Shown here: piece by piece, positions 9,001 to 14,938 of the stretch
Layout of the letters: every line of letters begins with the position of its first letter
Position numbering within the stretch: position 1 is the stretch's first letter
NCBI RefSeq assembly: GCF_020216065.1
Contig: NZ_JAIWNA010000007.1
Location: 248,001 to 312,000 of the forward strand
Length of the DNA stretch: 64,000 bases
From: Nocardia rosealba
Lineage (GTDB): Bacteria > Actinomycetota > Actinomycetes > Mycobacteriales > Mycobacteriaceae
Direction: 5' to 3'
The notes under the pieces: model-generated
The model's database searches: none
Seen by the model: the letters and a program-made list of their open reading frames with translations, nothing else
Told to the model about the DNA's origin: nothing
Position numbers and translations under genes: made by a program

Positions 9001-11852
9001 TCGCCGAGGTGCAGGCCGAACTGCGCGACGAAGTTCTGCGCCGCGCCGCCGACATCACCGAACTCACCGACCTGCTGCATCGCGCGGCCGACCACGAGGT
9101 GCAGCGCCTCACCGAGCAAAGGGCCGAAGCGACAAGGGAACTCGCCGACGCCGAAGCCGCCCTCGGACAAGCCCGCCAGGGCCTTCCGATCAACGAATCC
9201 GATCTGATCGACCCACGCACCCGAGCCGACGCCATCGCCGAACTGCGCTCGCGCACAATGCGAGTCGACGAGCAACAGCCTTGGCAGAACCGTCTCACCG
9301 CCCTGGAGCAAGCCGCTCAGCGCGTCGACGAGGCCCGCACCACCCTGACCGATATCGACACCGCCCTCGCCAACCCCACCCACCTACCGCCGGGAAGCCT
9401 TACCCGCCAGTCCCCACTTCCCGCTCAACCCTCCAACGAACTGGGCTCCGGCGGTCCCGTCAACAGTCTTCCCGCCCCGAACGGTCAGCGCGGTGTCAGC
9501 ACCGACCCGCCGGTTGTGAACGCGTCCGACGTCGACGACACCAGTGTCAACGGTTCCGTTGGCGCCGCCCCGACTACGAACGGACAGGTCGGCGGTGATC
9601 GCGCTGCGCAAGAGCCCAACACAGATCGAGAGATGCCCGGTCCGAGCCTGCCCGTCAACACAGGGCCTGGTACTAGTCGGCCCGTCAACCCCGGCCTCGA
9701 GGCAGACGGGTCGGAGGTCGGAGCTTCGGACGGAGGGCCCGTTGCCGACGCTGGCGCGGATCGTTTCGTAGATGGCGAAGCCAGTGCAGAGTCGTCTGCC
9801 ACAAAGGACTCCAGTGGCGACGATTCCGGTTCGCGAAAGACCGGTGCCGACGCCGGCACGGATGAGGCAGGCGAGAAGCAGCCCGGCACCGACGGAGCCG
9901 GCAACGATGCGGCCGATGGTGAGGCACACCCTGCGGGGGATACCGACAGCTCGTCCAATGGCACCCCGGGCTCGCCGACCACCGCACCACCGCACACGGC
10001 CCCCGAGCCGACAAACCGCCCCGTCGGCCCCACCCGCTCCCGAATCCCGCACCCCCCGAAGGACTACGACTTCGACTTCCCCGTCCCCCCACCCATCTCC
10101 CCCCTCCCACCCCTCGAATTCGACCTAACCCCCTCAGACCCGCCCCCTCCACCAAACCCCCCGACCCCACCAAACCCCCCGACCCCGCCTGGCCCTTCGA
10201 ACCCGACGCCGCCGGATGTGCCGACGCCGCCGGATGTGCCGACGCCGCCGGATGTGCCGACGCCGCCGGGCGTGCCGACGCCGCCGGATGTGCCGACGCC
10301 GCCGGGCGTGCCGACGCCGCCAGGTGTGCCGACGCCGCCGGGCGTGCCGACGCCGCCAGGTGTGCCGACGCCGCCAGGTGTGCCGACGCCGCCGGGCGTG
10401 CCGACGCCGCCGGGCGTGCCGACGCCGCCGGGCGTGCCGACCCCGCCGGGCGTGCCGACCCCGCCGGACTTCCCGACCCCGCCGGGTATACCGATCCCGC
10501 CGGGCGTGCCGACCCCGCCAGGTATGCCGACGCCGCCAGGTGCGCCGACCCTGCCGGACTTCCCGGTGCCGCCTGGTGTGCCTGTGCATCCGGGCATTCC
10601 GAACCCGCCTGACTTTCCGATGCCACCGGGTATACCGCCGGCCCCGGGTAGTCCTTCGCAGCCTGATCTTCCGGTTCCTCCGGATGGCTCGGTGCCGCCT
10701 GGTATTCCCATGCCACCGCATGTGCCGGCACCGCAGATTCCGGTGCCGCCAGAGGTACCGGGTCTGCCTTTGCCGCCGGGGATTCCGGTGCCTGGCTTCC
10801 AGGTGCCGCCGGGTATCCCAGGCTCGCCGGACATGCCACTTCCTGATCCGATGTCCTCGGGCGGTCCGAATGAGTTGCGGCCGGGGCAGATCGGAGCCAC
10901 TGGTGATGCTGCGGCTCCGGATTTCCTTCGGGGACTACAGGTTCCGTCTGGCGAAAGGGATGTGCCGCGCGCTCCCTGGGCGCAGCCGGGGTACGAAGCG
11001 AACGGAGCATCCGGGTCGTTCGTGCCACCTCCGGGTATCGATGCGGGTGGCTCAACCCCTGCGCAGTTGCCGCCGTACCCGAATGCGGCATCCCCGACGG
11101 GCGCCGCTGATCAGGGTCGATTCCAGTACCCGACCGGGCAGGCCGGATATCCGGCGAATGACCAGGCCGGTCTGTACCCGAACGGGAATGGATCGTCTCC
11201 ACACAGCTCCTCACCCCAGTACCCGACGGCACCGGGTCCGCAGAACCCCGTGCCACAGCCCCACCACCCCACAACCCAACCCCCGCTCGCCCAATACCCA
11301 GGCACCGGGCACCCACCTGTCGCTCCGCCGACGAGCCAACTTCCGTTCCAACCTGTCCACACACAGGAACCCACCTACGGCGCCCCACCGCCCATGCCGA
11401 TGTCGGCGCCCCCGTCCACTGCCGGAACGAACGGACACCCCGCCCGCAACTACCCCAGGACCGTCTCGACCGACGGCCTGGTCGTACGCCCCTTCGCCGG
11501 CTACGGCGTCCGCTCCCTGTTCGACCCGATCACCGGTGCCCTGCAGGCCGGGCAGTCGGCAGGGCACGACAGCGGCGTCTACGGTGAGCTGAACGGCGTG
11601 AAGATGGTGTTCTACCGGTCGATGGACGGGTTGGCCGTGCGGGTGGGGGATCGGACGTTCCCGCTCGAGGGTGACGCCCGGGTCGACTGGGGAACGGTCG
11701 CCTGGCGGACGAATCGGTTCGCCATCGTCATCGGCGATACTGTCGTCTGTGAGCTGGTGTATCGGGCGCTGCCACCGGAGCTGGACCTCGGTGCCTACAT
11801 CCGTGACGTGGTGCACGATGACCAGCGGCGGACCACGATTTTCGCCCGATGA
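3..11852 (+). CDS. Giant polymorphic-toxin-like protein with HEYGH zinc protease motif, 5' end probably cut
   Basis: About 3,950 residues are visible from GTG at 3. The frame is open to the window edge and no ribosome site is seen, so the true N-terminus, perhaps an ESX export domain, is probably missing. Residues 163-167 read HEYGH, with a later EALAEAF stretch (E222, E226) able to give the third zinc ligand, as in zincin proteases. A charged DPDRS-type linker follows. Two homologous modules, roughly residues 370-1350 and 2115-3030, share the same order of sub-blocks; each ends in YRDGKI or FRDGKI followed by a helical segment. Between them lie a coiled-coil-like region (about 1460-1580) and a PPMPSA repeat tract. 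A second tract of PTPPGV units (about 3400-3570) precedes a unique 130-residue C-terminal domain (about 3822-3949). The gene heads a cassette with chaperone-like genes. Target and activity are unknown; zinc protease activity is inferred from the motif only. Confidence 0.8.
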   Translation: MDRAADEMQLRPPWEDDIPDLGDLGAPRDDEWSDLSPSEVGDHLRDVLREAMNNPDFDVYGFDLPGLDAEVVRDYARSMVELYNAFPQTDLRRVGIGDLDYGVLGQTTRTPDRTTGLPYTDITLGYDYAISAIHLRSSMQQSVDSGHFHPGVLDRPVYAIAAHEYGHALDAAGRLAARADADGTLDEAFHDNPDGYDDPDSWRRQLSGYSRSGPDGRLNPAEALAEAFTEVLMVGHDRASWPARTLYDLLMREAQNPTRDYVHNLPEQGADHMELPDRGNPDRPEPDGSDPDRSQRERSEPEAGDPDRSQPDRSQSDRTRSDGELTRDGAHTDPPRTAQPQPEAPRQNNSPEETPRRRRWWRSEQPAIPAEPERRVFFDIDGEQVVVPLYRDADGEWQVAPQDTTMRQAEPRSFLKRALAQLNNHFPILKQPSGAPNIGDSAGQAAIRDGVLGIGDMIANPGPAQLPPPSPTPPGVPTVGPGPEASAPDPTFLRIAQQTPVLIQNREYLPLFGKLSGRVRRSGGEYPAMRNEDGSEYRPELSDADADLVRRQIISDLRVERVTPEDARNDLLEAFEHAGRGQRERILRDMLANDLITQDEADELHNKPQPDPLPPLPPPVDPPPPGGETLREMFDRLLGIEVADEPDALRREIDRQQYMVMRQTAAIIGLGDAFIRAHIEQNAPYTSADGESQAPVRFGGRVSMIDQNPMGRFLTEFIAAFGRDPGVLATTPLDNGAEPLPMFGDPDALGRDQGLRDFFVHALRRDQLAHELDTWAGTFGLGPHQLTPDTVDAFVQRLFEINQIRAERLAELIAAVEDRLPPRDTDGPTLGEPIRDQVARLPGGDGAPDRLVITDGARERDQVLADVLASRPDLAAQIRDGDLLVDYRKVLTDFRGQTHLEPVDTPQVRDHTETVDGRDVRITLLRDGDGAWRPIIGSDAVPGDGATVQRTREQILADLVDLIFALELTPADVLPGDIDERIAELKLDNAVRAAQVEGLADFLRTGNLVEDFHTVSNARGRLASALGLTQEQMTAGKLGDLLADASRRKALRAQNFDDLELYFGTLRDLDSKALDAARQRLADRLVPDSHIHPAHRHDSLPADERPTTTERPTRKQKRLARYADLAGVDHRVAALLPPGRVERPGGHRDDDKVFAVDPKGLSGKKLHQLVRMHEQQGNGELVREALTEFAKALRDIDRYALAPTDSKDVVRSENQSDPRSDGKEIADPRLVRESMPLQGPDSINAMRRVIADALGSVDVADFARAVAEGAGNLDLTVPGNVGNTNRPSAGRDWARLVGVDLAGADGVTYAKIYEAFRDGKIEKHEGLKPEQMAAVIRALRIEIADRAAKLTALRQLVHDYFGTNDNHLGTEPGESTPPRRPQQAGSGLPGEGAPGRPNSAEQQGASGPARTVNGGGGKPPVQPPRSSSDEPEDGGHDRDSDGNPFDDAARRKSAATDEVFDRHDEAADARLAETLERLTQVQQELEQGLNESPAPQPDESVAARDPQPQPSPDSRIRDILDEITQLRGELDDRSVDTELDREQLAADLLAKARTLRLEQLLDQTRREIAAEFDELDRRDDEGPDDDGPDDGLPATPDPTPSKPPSTPGAANQPPPQPGVNPTPPMPSTPPMPSTPPMPSAPPMPSAPPMPSAPPMPSAPPMPSAPPMPSAPPMPSAPPMPSAPPMPSAPPMPSAPPMPSAPPMPSAPPMPSTPPMPSAPPMPSAPPMPSVPPVPSAPPVPSAPPMPSAPPMPSAPPTPSVSPPSSSPTTPVPQTPSSPSAPHTQSSPEQPSTPDTPSTPPPGGPPMPPTPPSGSPESGDNAQARSGDPLRDVAEFLREQRDLPGQRDAAPLSEDAASYARALGAALGLGERFSGLRQPLAALAELAELARARGFLDSADGPAMRYPADFGPLSDTDLYGDEQYWLTEADDATLREVQEDLRRAGLPVDQPSMPTRQIPPQGSPILASNPTGPAARVPDSDPNHAADHVPTPESVDQTRDRLMRRFDLSDADLAQLGDTVAHLRYRNLLRAAMVEAMAAAVDRVAGISDPTLRAQAEGARDGWACRLRVDPDTLVRDPDRAIADARAQVRREADDILDLADAVRVTEGGENPDGSRRYNIQVDGDRVPARLVPDGDSRWRVEESERLDPPAPTPADPSDTPAPRKSLLRRMWDAVNFGYEGHTPKYPSGSGIDSAGQSMLGHQAGLPLTSQRDPSPAPGDEYDVLSTKFSPVRILKEAITMWRSRELVPFFKHLTSRIADQAAPDNRPPTLRDGSEYRYALDEADPELVRRELGVELEDLKRQADAEARELAAGEQRPELPAQPDTLPGNAEVARSTAEIDSWTRELEDAATLRDDLADTLTDAADDLEVTLGDPTPENVRRALDQIRYQQLRRIGALTGMAEAARRFAAEHQRIPFTDQIDFFDSDPMTRFLIEVVRANQGNPTLLNWQGVNNGGEPGRDWGDLTYSDQPGIDQGMREYFENALRRDQIRDERAVWAQLLQTDLSDLDAGDLRDVFTAEMDRIREYDALAADFARDAERFLRAHSEAAELADLIGDMASRDWVLSRGGAMLDDGTGIGLVPGDSEGSLRLVVLDGPTGHDRVLADALGRYPDLAQAVNDGVVDVRYIGTDVRPGRTLADGQAIPERILVLDQGLRDVRHFSGVVDGRSVDVTTVNDGSGWRVVPDEPVDDTLAVSDPDESADLRSPDEISAAVGELVDRLGITAADRSSAQSLADKLATLRAENAVRASQIEAIIDYARTAWDIDTFHQVEAARHRVSHRLGLDAEEMTPRRLAEEFTDQRQRNPRRQQQAEALAKYAKELSGIDSQRVAAADDRLVRRLDALRRPPGSDEPVVTSIKQLGEVVADLVHRNGIREELVDALTDYAAELAEIDHFDPRAHGVNAVDPRVPDAEFPVHDKAVRHLLDLVGDPSALVDVPELLGLLDGNTDIAPGPDRGASRDFVRILGLDLTDATAERWAEVYEIYRDGKIDQHERLTPEQLAEVQAELRDEVLRRAADITELTDLLHRAADHEVQRLTEQRAEATRELADAEAALGQARQGLPINESDLIDPRTRADAIAELRSRTMRVDEQQPWQNRLTALEQAAQRVDEARTTLTDIDTALANPTHLPPGSLTRQSPLPAQPSNELGSGGPVNSLPAPNGQRGVSTDPPVVNASDVDDTSVNGSVGAAPTTNGQVGGDRAAQEPNTDREMPGPSLPVNTGPGTSRPVNPGLEADGSEVGASDGGPVADAGADRFVDGEASAESSATKDSSGDDSGSRKTGADAGTDEAGEKQPGTDGAGNDAADGEAHPAGDTDSSSNGTPGSPTTAPPHTAPEPTNRPVGPTRSRIPHPPKDYDFDFPVPPPISPLPPLEFDLTPSDPPPPPNPPTPPNPPTPPGPSNPTPPDVPTPPDVPTPPDVPTPPGVPTPPDVPTPPGVPTPPGVPTPPGVPTPPGVPTPPGVPTPPGVPTPPGVPTPPGVPTPPGVPTPPDFPTPPGIPIPPGVPTPPGMPTPPGAPTLPDFPVPPGVPVHPGIPNPPDFPMPPGIPPAPGSPSQPDLPVPPDGSVPPGIPMPPHVPAPQIPVPPEVPGLPLPPGIPVPGFQVPPGIPGSPDMPLPDPMSSGGPNELRPGQIGATGDAAAPDFLRGLQVPSGERDVPRAPWAQPGYEANGASGSFVPPPGIDAGGSTPAQLPPYPNAASPTGAADQGRFQYPTGQAGYPANDQAGLYPNGNGSSPHSSSPQYPTAPGPQNPVPQPHHPTTQPPLAQYPGTGHPPVAPPTSQLPFQPVHTQEPTYGAPPPMPMSAPPSTAGTNGHPARNYPRTVSTDGLVVRPFAGYGVRSLFDPITGALQAGQSAGHDSGVYGELNGVKMVFYRSMDGLAVRVGDRTFPLEGDARVDWGTVAWRTNRFAIVIGDTVVCELVYRALPPELDLGAYIRDVVHDDQRRTTIFAR
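4867..5280 (+). repeat. 18-bp tandem repeat encoding PPMPSA units
   Basis: About 23 imperfect copies of an 18-bp unit (consensus CCTCCGATGCCGTCGGCA) lie in frame inside the giant gene. They encode a Pro/Met/Ser/Ala spacer between the two large modules. Third-position differences between copies suggest some age. It probably forms an extended linker. Confidence 0.9.
10204..10560 (+). repeat. 18-bp tandem repeat encoding PTPPGV units
   Basis: About 19-20 in-frame copies of CCGACGCCGCCGGGCGTG or close variants (GGCGTG, GATGTG, GGTGTG) lie near the 3' end of the giant gene. They encode a proline-rich stalk before the C-terminal domain. Some adjacent copies are identical at the DNA level, so the copy number is likely to vary between strains. 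Confidence 0.9.
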
Positions 11853-11885
11853 CGCTCAGGCCGCGACGATGTGAGGAGGCATGCG

Positions 11886-12164
11886 GTGCGGGAGACCGAA
11901 CCGACCGAGGCCGAGATTCGGCAGAACTTCGACAAGATGCTCGCTTCGGTGCTCAGCGGTGGTGGCATCCATTCCGAGACCGGACTCGACATGAAGACCG
12001 AGGACGCGCTGTGGCAGGTGGCCCGCGCCTACCCGAACGCCTCCGACGACCTGGTCCGGGCCGCACGGGCGGCGTTCGCGGGGCAACTCGACGGGTCGAA
12101 CGCGCGCGAAGCGGACCAGGTCCGGCAGCGCAGGCTCGCCGAGCTGGCGAAGAAGCGCCGATGA
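11886..12164 (+). CDS. Small protein of unknown function in the toxin cassette
   Basis: The product is a 92-residue charged, helical protein with no signal peptide or membrane segment. GTG at 11886 is chosen because AGGAGG (11874-11879) sits six bases upstream; an in-frame GTG at 11871 has no such site. It lies 33 bases after the giant toxin-like gene and 16 before the DUF6301 gene, so it is probably co-transcribed with both. Its C-terminus is rich in Arg and Lys. No family is recognised. A chaperone, adaptor or immunity role is possible from its position only. The second toxin cassette in the window has no equivalent at the matching place. Confidence 0.75.
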   Translation: MRETEPTEAEIRQNFDKMLASVLSGGGIHSETGLDMKTEDALWQVARAYPNASDDLVRAARAAFAGQLDGSNAREADQVRQRRLAELAKKRR

Positions 12165-12180
12165 CCGGGGAGGTGCAGGC

Positions 12181-12678
12181 ATGAGCGAGGACCGCCGTCG
12201 GGTGCTGACCGACGAACAGCTCACCGAGATCGCCACCGGCCTGCGCGGGCTCGGCGGCGCCCAGCCGATGGATTCGCTGCCCGACCTGGCTGCCCGTTTC
12301 GGTTGGCGGGTGCTGAGCCCGCACGCGGACCGTGCCCGTCTCGATATCGGCTTCGGCCCGACCAGCGGCCGTGTCTTCGCCGAGGACGGCCGCATCGTCG
12401 ACATCACCTTGTGGCTCACCAAGGGTGTCCCACAGGACGACGAGGGTCGCGCCTGGGCGCGTGACACCTTCGCCCGGTGGGTGGCACTGCTGACCGAACT
12501 GTTCGGTCCACCGACCACCCGCATCCCGGGCGAGGTGTCCGCGGTGCGCTGGGCGGGCGAGGACCATACCCTGATCCTGCGCGACGTGGACGCTTCCCTG
12601 CAGCTGACGCTGATGGACAACAACTGGCTCATGCTCGGCGATCAAGCCGACGCCTTGGCTGCCGAGGAATCCCGGTGA
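12181..12678 (+). CDS. DUF6301-family protein
   Basis: This 165-residue soluble protein matches a family I recall as DUF6301 in Nocardia (family name moderately sure). It is clearly homologous to the product of 41820-42311 (-): both have an LTDEQLTEIA or LSENEIADLA start, an RFGWRV segment, a central DI.LW or EIDLAV strand, and TTRIPGEVSAVRW or TNRIPGEYAEVRW. The start is ATG at 12181 after GGGAGGTGCAGGC. The stop overlaps the next gene's GTG by four bases (GTGA), which implies translational coupling. Function is unknown. The repeated toxin-DUF6301-TY-Chap order suggests it acts with the TY-Chap protein as a toxin chaperone or adaptor. Confidence 0.8.
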   Translation: MSEDRRRVLTDEQLTEIATGLRGLGGAQPMDSLPDLAARFGWRVLSPHADRARLDIGFGPTSGRVFAEDGRIVDITLWLTKGVPQDDEGRAWARDTFARWVALLTELFGPPTTRIPGEVSAVRWAGEDHTLILRDVDASLQLTLMDNNWLMLGDQADALAAEESR

Positions 12679-13115
12679 CCTGGGACGATTTCGCGAAAAC
12701 CCTGGCGCGCGAGCTGGCTGGCCTGCCCGCGGGCGCGATCGTGAAGATCGCGGAATCACGCGAGGAACGCCCGTCGAGGTTCGCCCAGTTCCTGCAGACC
12801 GATGCCGAACTGACAGCCGAACTCGTCGACGACGACCGGCTGTCCGCCGAACTCCGCGCAGGCAGGCAGGGCACGACGGTGATCCGTGAACTCGGCTGGC
12901 AGCCGCGCGACCGCTACCACGAGAACTGGTGGACCCGCCTGACCTGGCCCGCGCCGTCAACCGACTACCAACGCCTCGCCGACATGGTCGTCGGCGGGCT
13001 GCGCGACGGATTCGGCCTGGCGACACCGGATTCGTTCACCTACGACGCCTGGAACGAACGCCGGGGCAACAGCCTGATCGAGCTGCCACAGCTCGGTCTG
13101 CCCCTGGCGACCTGA
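12675..13115 (+). CDS. TY-Chap (YbjN/T3SC-like chaperone) domain protein
   Basis: This 146-residue protein starts at GTG 12675, inside the previous stop (GTGA). It pairs with the 154-residue product of 41359-41823 (-); shared blocks include LPAGA(I/F), RFAQF or RFVQFAQTD, NWW, LPWPAPST or LTWPAPST, and a C-terminal AWN segment. TY-Chap domains resemble type III secretion chaperones and YbjN, and are known as partners of secreted toxins. It is acidic at pocket-like positions, with no signal peptide. It likely binds the giant toxin in the cytoplasm before export; that is inference from family and context. Confidence 0.75.
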   Translation: MTWDDFAKTLARELAGLPAGAIVKIAESREERPSRFAQFLQTDAELTAELVDDDRLSAELRAGRQGTTVIRELGWQPRDRYHENWWTRLTWPAPSTDYQRLADMVVGGLRDGFGLATPDSFTYDAWNERRGNSLIELPQLGLPLAT

Positions 13116-13156
13116 CCGATCAACCGATGAACCAGATGAGGGGATTTCCGCCCGAC

Positions 13157-14764
13157 ATGACCAGCGGAGGCGACCGGCTCGACGAGCGCACCACCGAACC
13201 GGACCACGACGAATCCACCGAATCTGTTCCCGCGGAACCGAATCCCGTTCCGGCCGAACCGGACTCCGAACTCGCCCGAGTCGATACGTCCGCCGAGGAC
13301 GAGCCCGCCGAGGACGAGCCCGATGTCGGTTTCACCATGGCCGACGACGAACCGGAACCCGAGGACCCTGCCGAGCGGGCCAGGAAGATCATGCACCAGG
13401 TCGCCCGCGATCTGGCTTCGCTCGCCCCACCGGACTGGCAGCGCCTGCACGCGGCCTTCGCTCTCACGGTGCTCGAGCATTCCTCGATCGCCCTGTTCTC
13501 CGGCGACACCATCGAACCCGTGCAGGTGACGCCGCCGCAGGAGATCATCGACCTGGTGTGGGAGCACCGGCTGCTGTCGGCCGAGCTCGGTGACGGCCCG
13601 TGGTGGCGTCTGGTGCTGAGTCTGTCGCGCGCAGGCGAGATCGACGTCGACTACGACTACGGTGACGAACCGTTTCCCGACGAACACCTCCTCGCCCAGG
13701 ACTCCTATCGCGCCGACCTGGCGGCGTTCCCGCGCCGATCGGTGCCGGTGTGGTTGTCGGCATATGTGGGGCACGACGACAAACAGATCCGCGCACCACG
13801 CGCCGCCGCCGAACAGGAACTCGCCGACCGACGAAAAGGGTTGTGCGCCAGCGATTCCGACGTGGGCCTGCCGCCCCTGCCGCTGATGGTGGCGCGCTGG
13901 GCGGTGCTGTCGGCGGCCTTCGTCGCGGTCGGTTCGGAATTCGGACCGCGCTCGCTGCCCTCGCTGAACTGGTTCGAAGGGGTGCGGCGCAGCGGGAGTT
14001 CGCTCTACCTGCTGCCCGGCAATCGCGCCGTGCTCTCCGGTGGCGTATGGAACTCGCCGGAACTCGCCGCCGCCTACGCCGAGGGCGGACCGCCGACGGG
14101 GCTGTACACGGGTGCGCCGTCGTGGATTTCAGCGCAGGTGCTCAACCATCGTGCCGCGGGCGGGATGTTGTCGTTCTGCTACTGGTGGGCCAATGGGCGC
14201 TGGTACCACGGTGATTCGCCCACCGCCGACGGGATCGCCGAGGCCGTTCCCGGCTTCTGGAGCTCCGAGACCGTCGCCAGAATCGTCACCGACCTGCTCG
14301 GCGTCCGTGCCGACGAGCACCAGCGCGCGGGTGTCGAAACCCTGGTCGCGGCGGCCGAAGCCGGCGTGGTCACCCGCGACACGGTCGTCGAAGTCTTCAG
14401 CGACGCCGAGCTTTTCGATGTCGACGCCGCCTTCTTCCAGCTCACCATGGCCGGGGTCACCGCTCGCCTACCCGAGCCGATGCCGCGCGAAGACGCGATC
14501 GACGTGGTGCGCGCGCACCTGACCGAGACATCCGCCGACCCCGTGCTCTATCCACCCGACGAGTTGCACGCCGAACGCATCAGCGTCGGCTGGATGGTTT
14601 TCGTCCCGGTGCAACCCGGTGAGATCGCGGTTGGCCGGGCGATCTTCTACGTCGCCGACGACGGTGTGCTGCATCGTTCTTCGTCGGCGGTGGCGCCCGA
14701 GGTGTTCGCGGTGGAGTTCGCGGAGAATTTCTACGAGCGACATCGGTCGGTCGTCTCGTCCTGA
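13157..14764 (+). CDS. Large DYGDEPFP-motif protein with extra C-terminal domain
   Basis: This protein of about 535 residues begins with a disordered acidic stretch rich in Glu, Asp and Pro. ATG 13157 is preceded by GAGGGG 13 bases away; ATGs at 13136 and 13127 are alternatives with no ribosome site. The conserved core has a WWRLVLS strand, DYDYGDEPFP, and WSAWxLSA-like blocks including RWAVLSAAFVA, YLLPG and VLSGGVW. It is homologous to the product of 56614-57918 but carries about 105 more residues at the C-terminus (GWMVFVPV...GRAIFYVADDG), which look like a separate small domain. Both copies lie next to an EspB-like gene. Function is unknown; an immunity or substrate-handling role is possible. 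Confidence 0.75.
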   Translation: MTSGGDRLDERTTEPDHDESTESVPAEPNPVPAEPDSELARVDTSAEDEPAEDEPDVGFTMADDEPEPEDPAERARKIMHQVARDLASLAPPDWQRLHAAFALTVLEHSSIALFSGDTIEPVQVTPPQEIIDLVWEHRLLSAELGDGPWWRLVLSLSRAGEIDVDYDYGDEPFPDEHLLAQDSYRADLAAFPRRSVPVWLSAYVGHDDKQIRAPRAAAEQELADRRKGLCASDSDVGLPPLPLMVARWAVLSAAFVAVGSEFGPRSLPSLNWFEGVRRSGSSLYLLPGNRAVLSGGVWNSPELAAAYAEGGPPTGLYTGAPSWISAQVLNHRAAGGMLSFCYWWANGRWYHGDSPTADGIAEAVPGFWSSETVARIVTDLLGVRADEHQRAGVETLVAAAEAGVVTRDTVVEVFSDAELFDVDAAFFQLTMAGVTARLPEPMPREDAIDVVRAHLTETSADPVLYPPDELHAERISVGWMVFVPVQPGEIAVGRAIFYVADDGVLHRSSSAVAPEVFAVEFAENFYERHRSVVSS

Positions 14765-14786
14765 TGCGGATACGCGCCGGTAACCC

Positions 14787-14792
14787 TATAAT
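14787..14792 (+). promoter_or_regulatory. Candidate -10 box TATAAT
   Basis: A perfect TATAAT lies in the 174-base gap before the EspB-like gene, about 146 bases ahead of its start, in otherwise GC-rich DNA. The hexamer 17 bases upstream (ATGCGG) is a poor -35 match, so activation or an extended -10 would be needed. Confidence 0.4.
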
Positions 14793-14938
14793 CGTTAGCG
14801 TGATTTAAGAATGGTGTTGCCGCGTTGTAAGACTCGGCTGCCATGTTTGCTGGGGCACGACCGGCCGGTGTGCCAGCGATGAGGAGGGGCGTCTACGGAT
14901 GAGGAACCGCACCGTCGAGACAGTGGGAGTGTGACCTC

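Noticed and set aside
5298..9383. Long minus-strand open frames opposite the giant gene (also 1713-3293)
   Set aside because: GC-rich antisense frames; the plus-strand protein has internally homologous modules and family-like motifs, these have none.
10064..10900. Minus-strand collagen-like GGVGTPGG frame
   Set aside because: Antisense shadow of the PTPPGV repeats in the giant gene.
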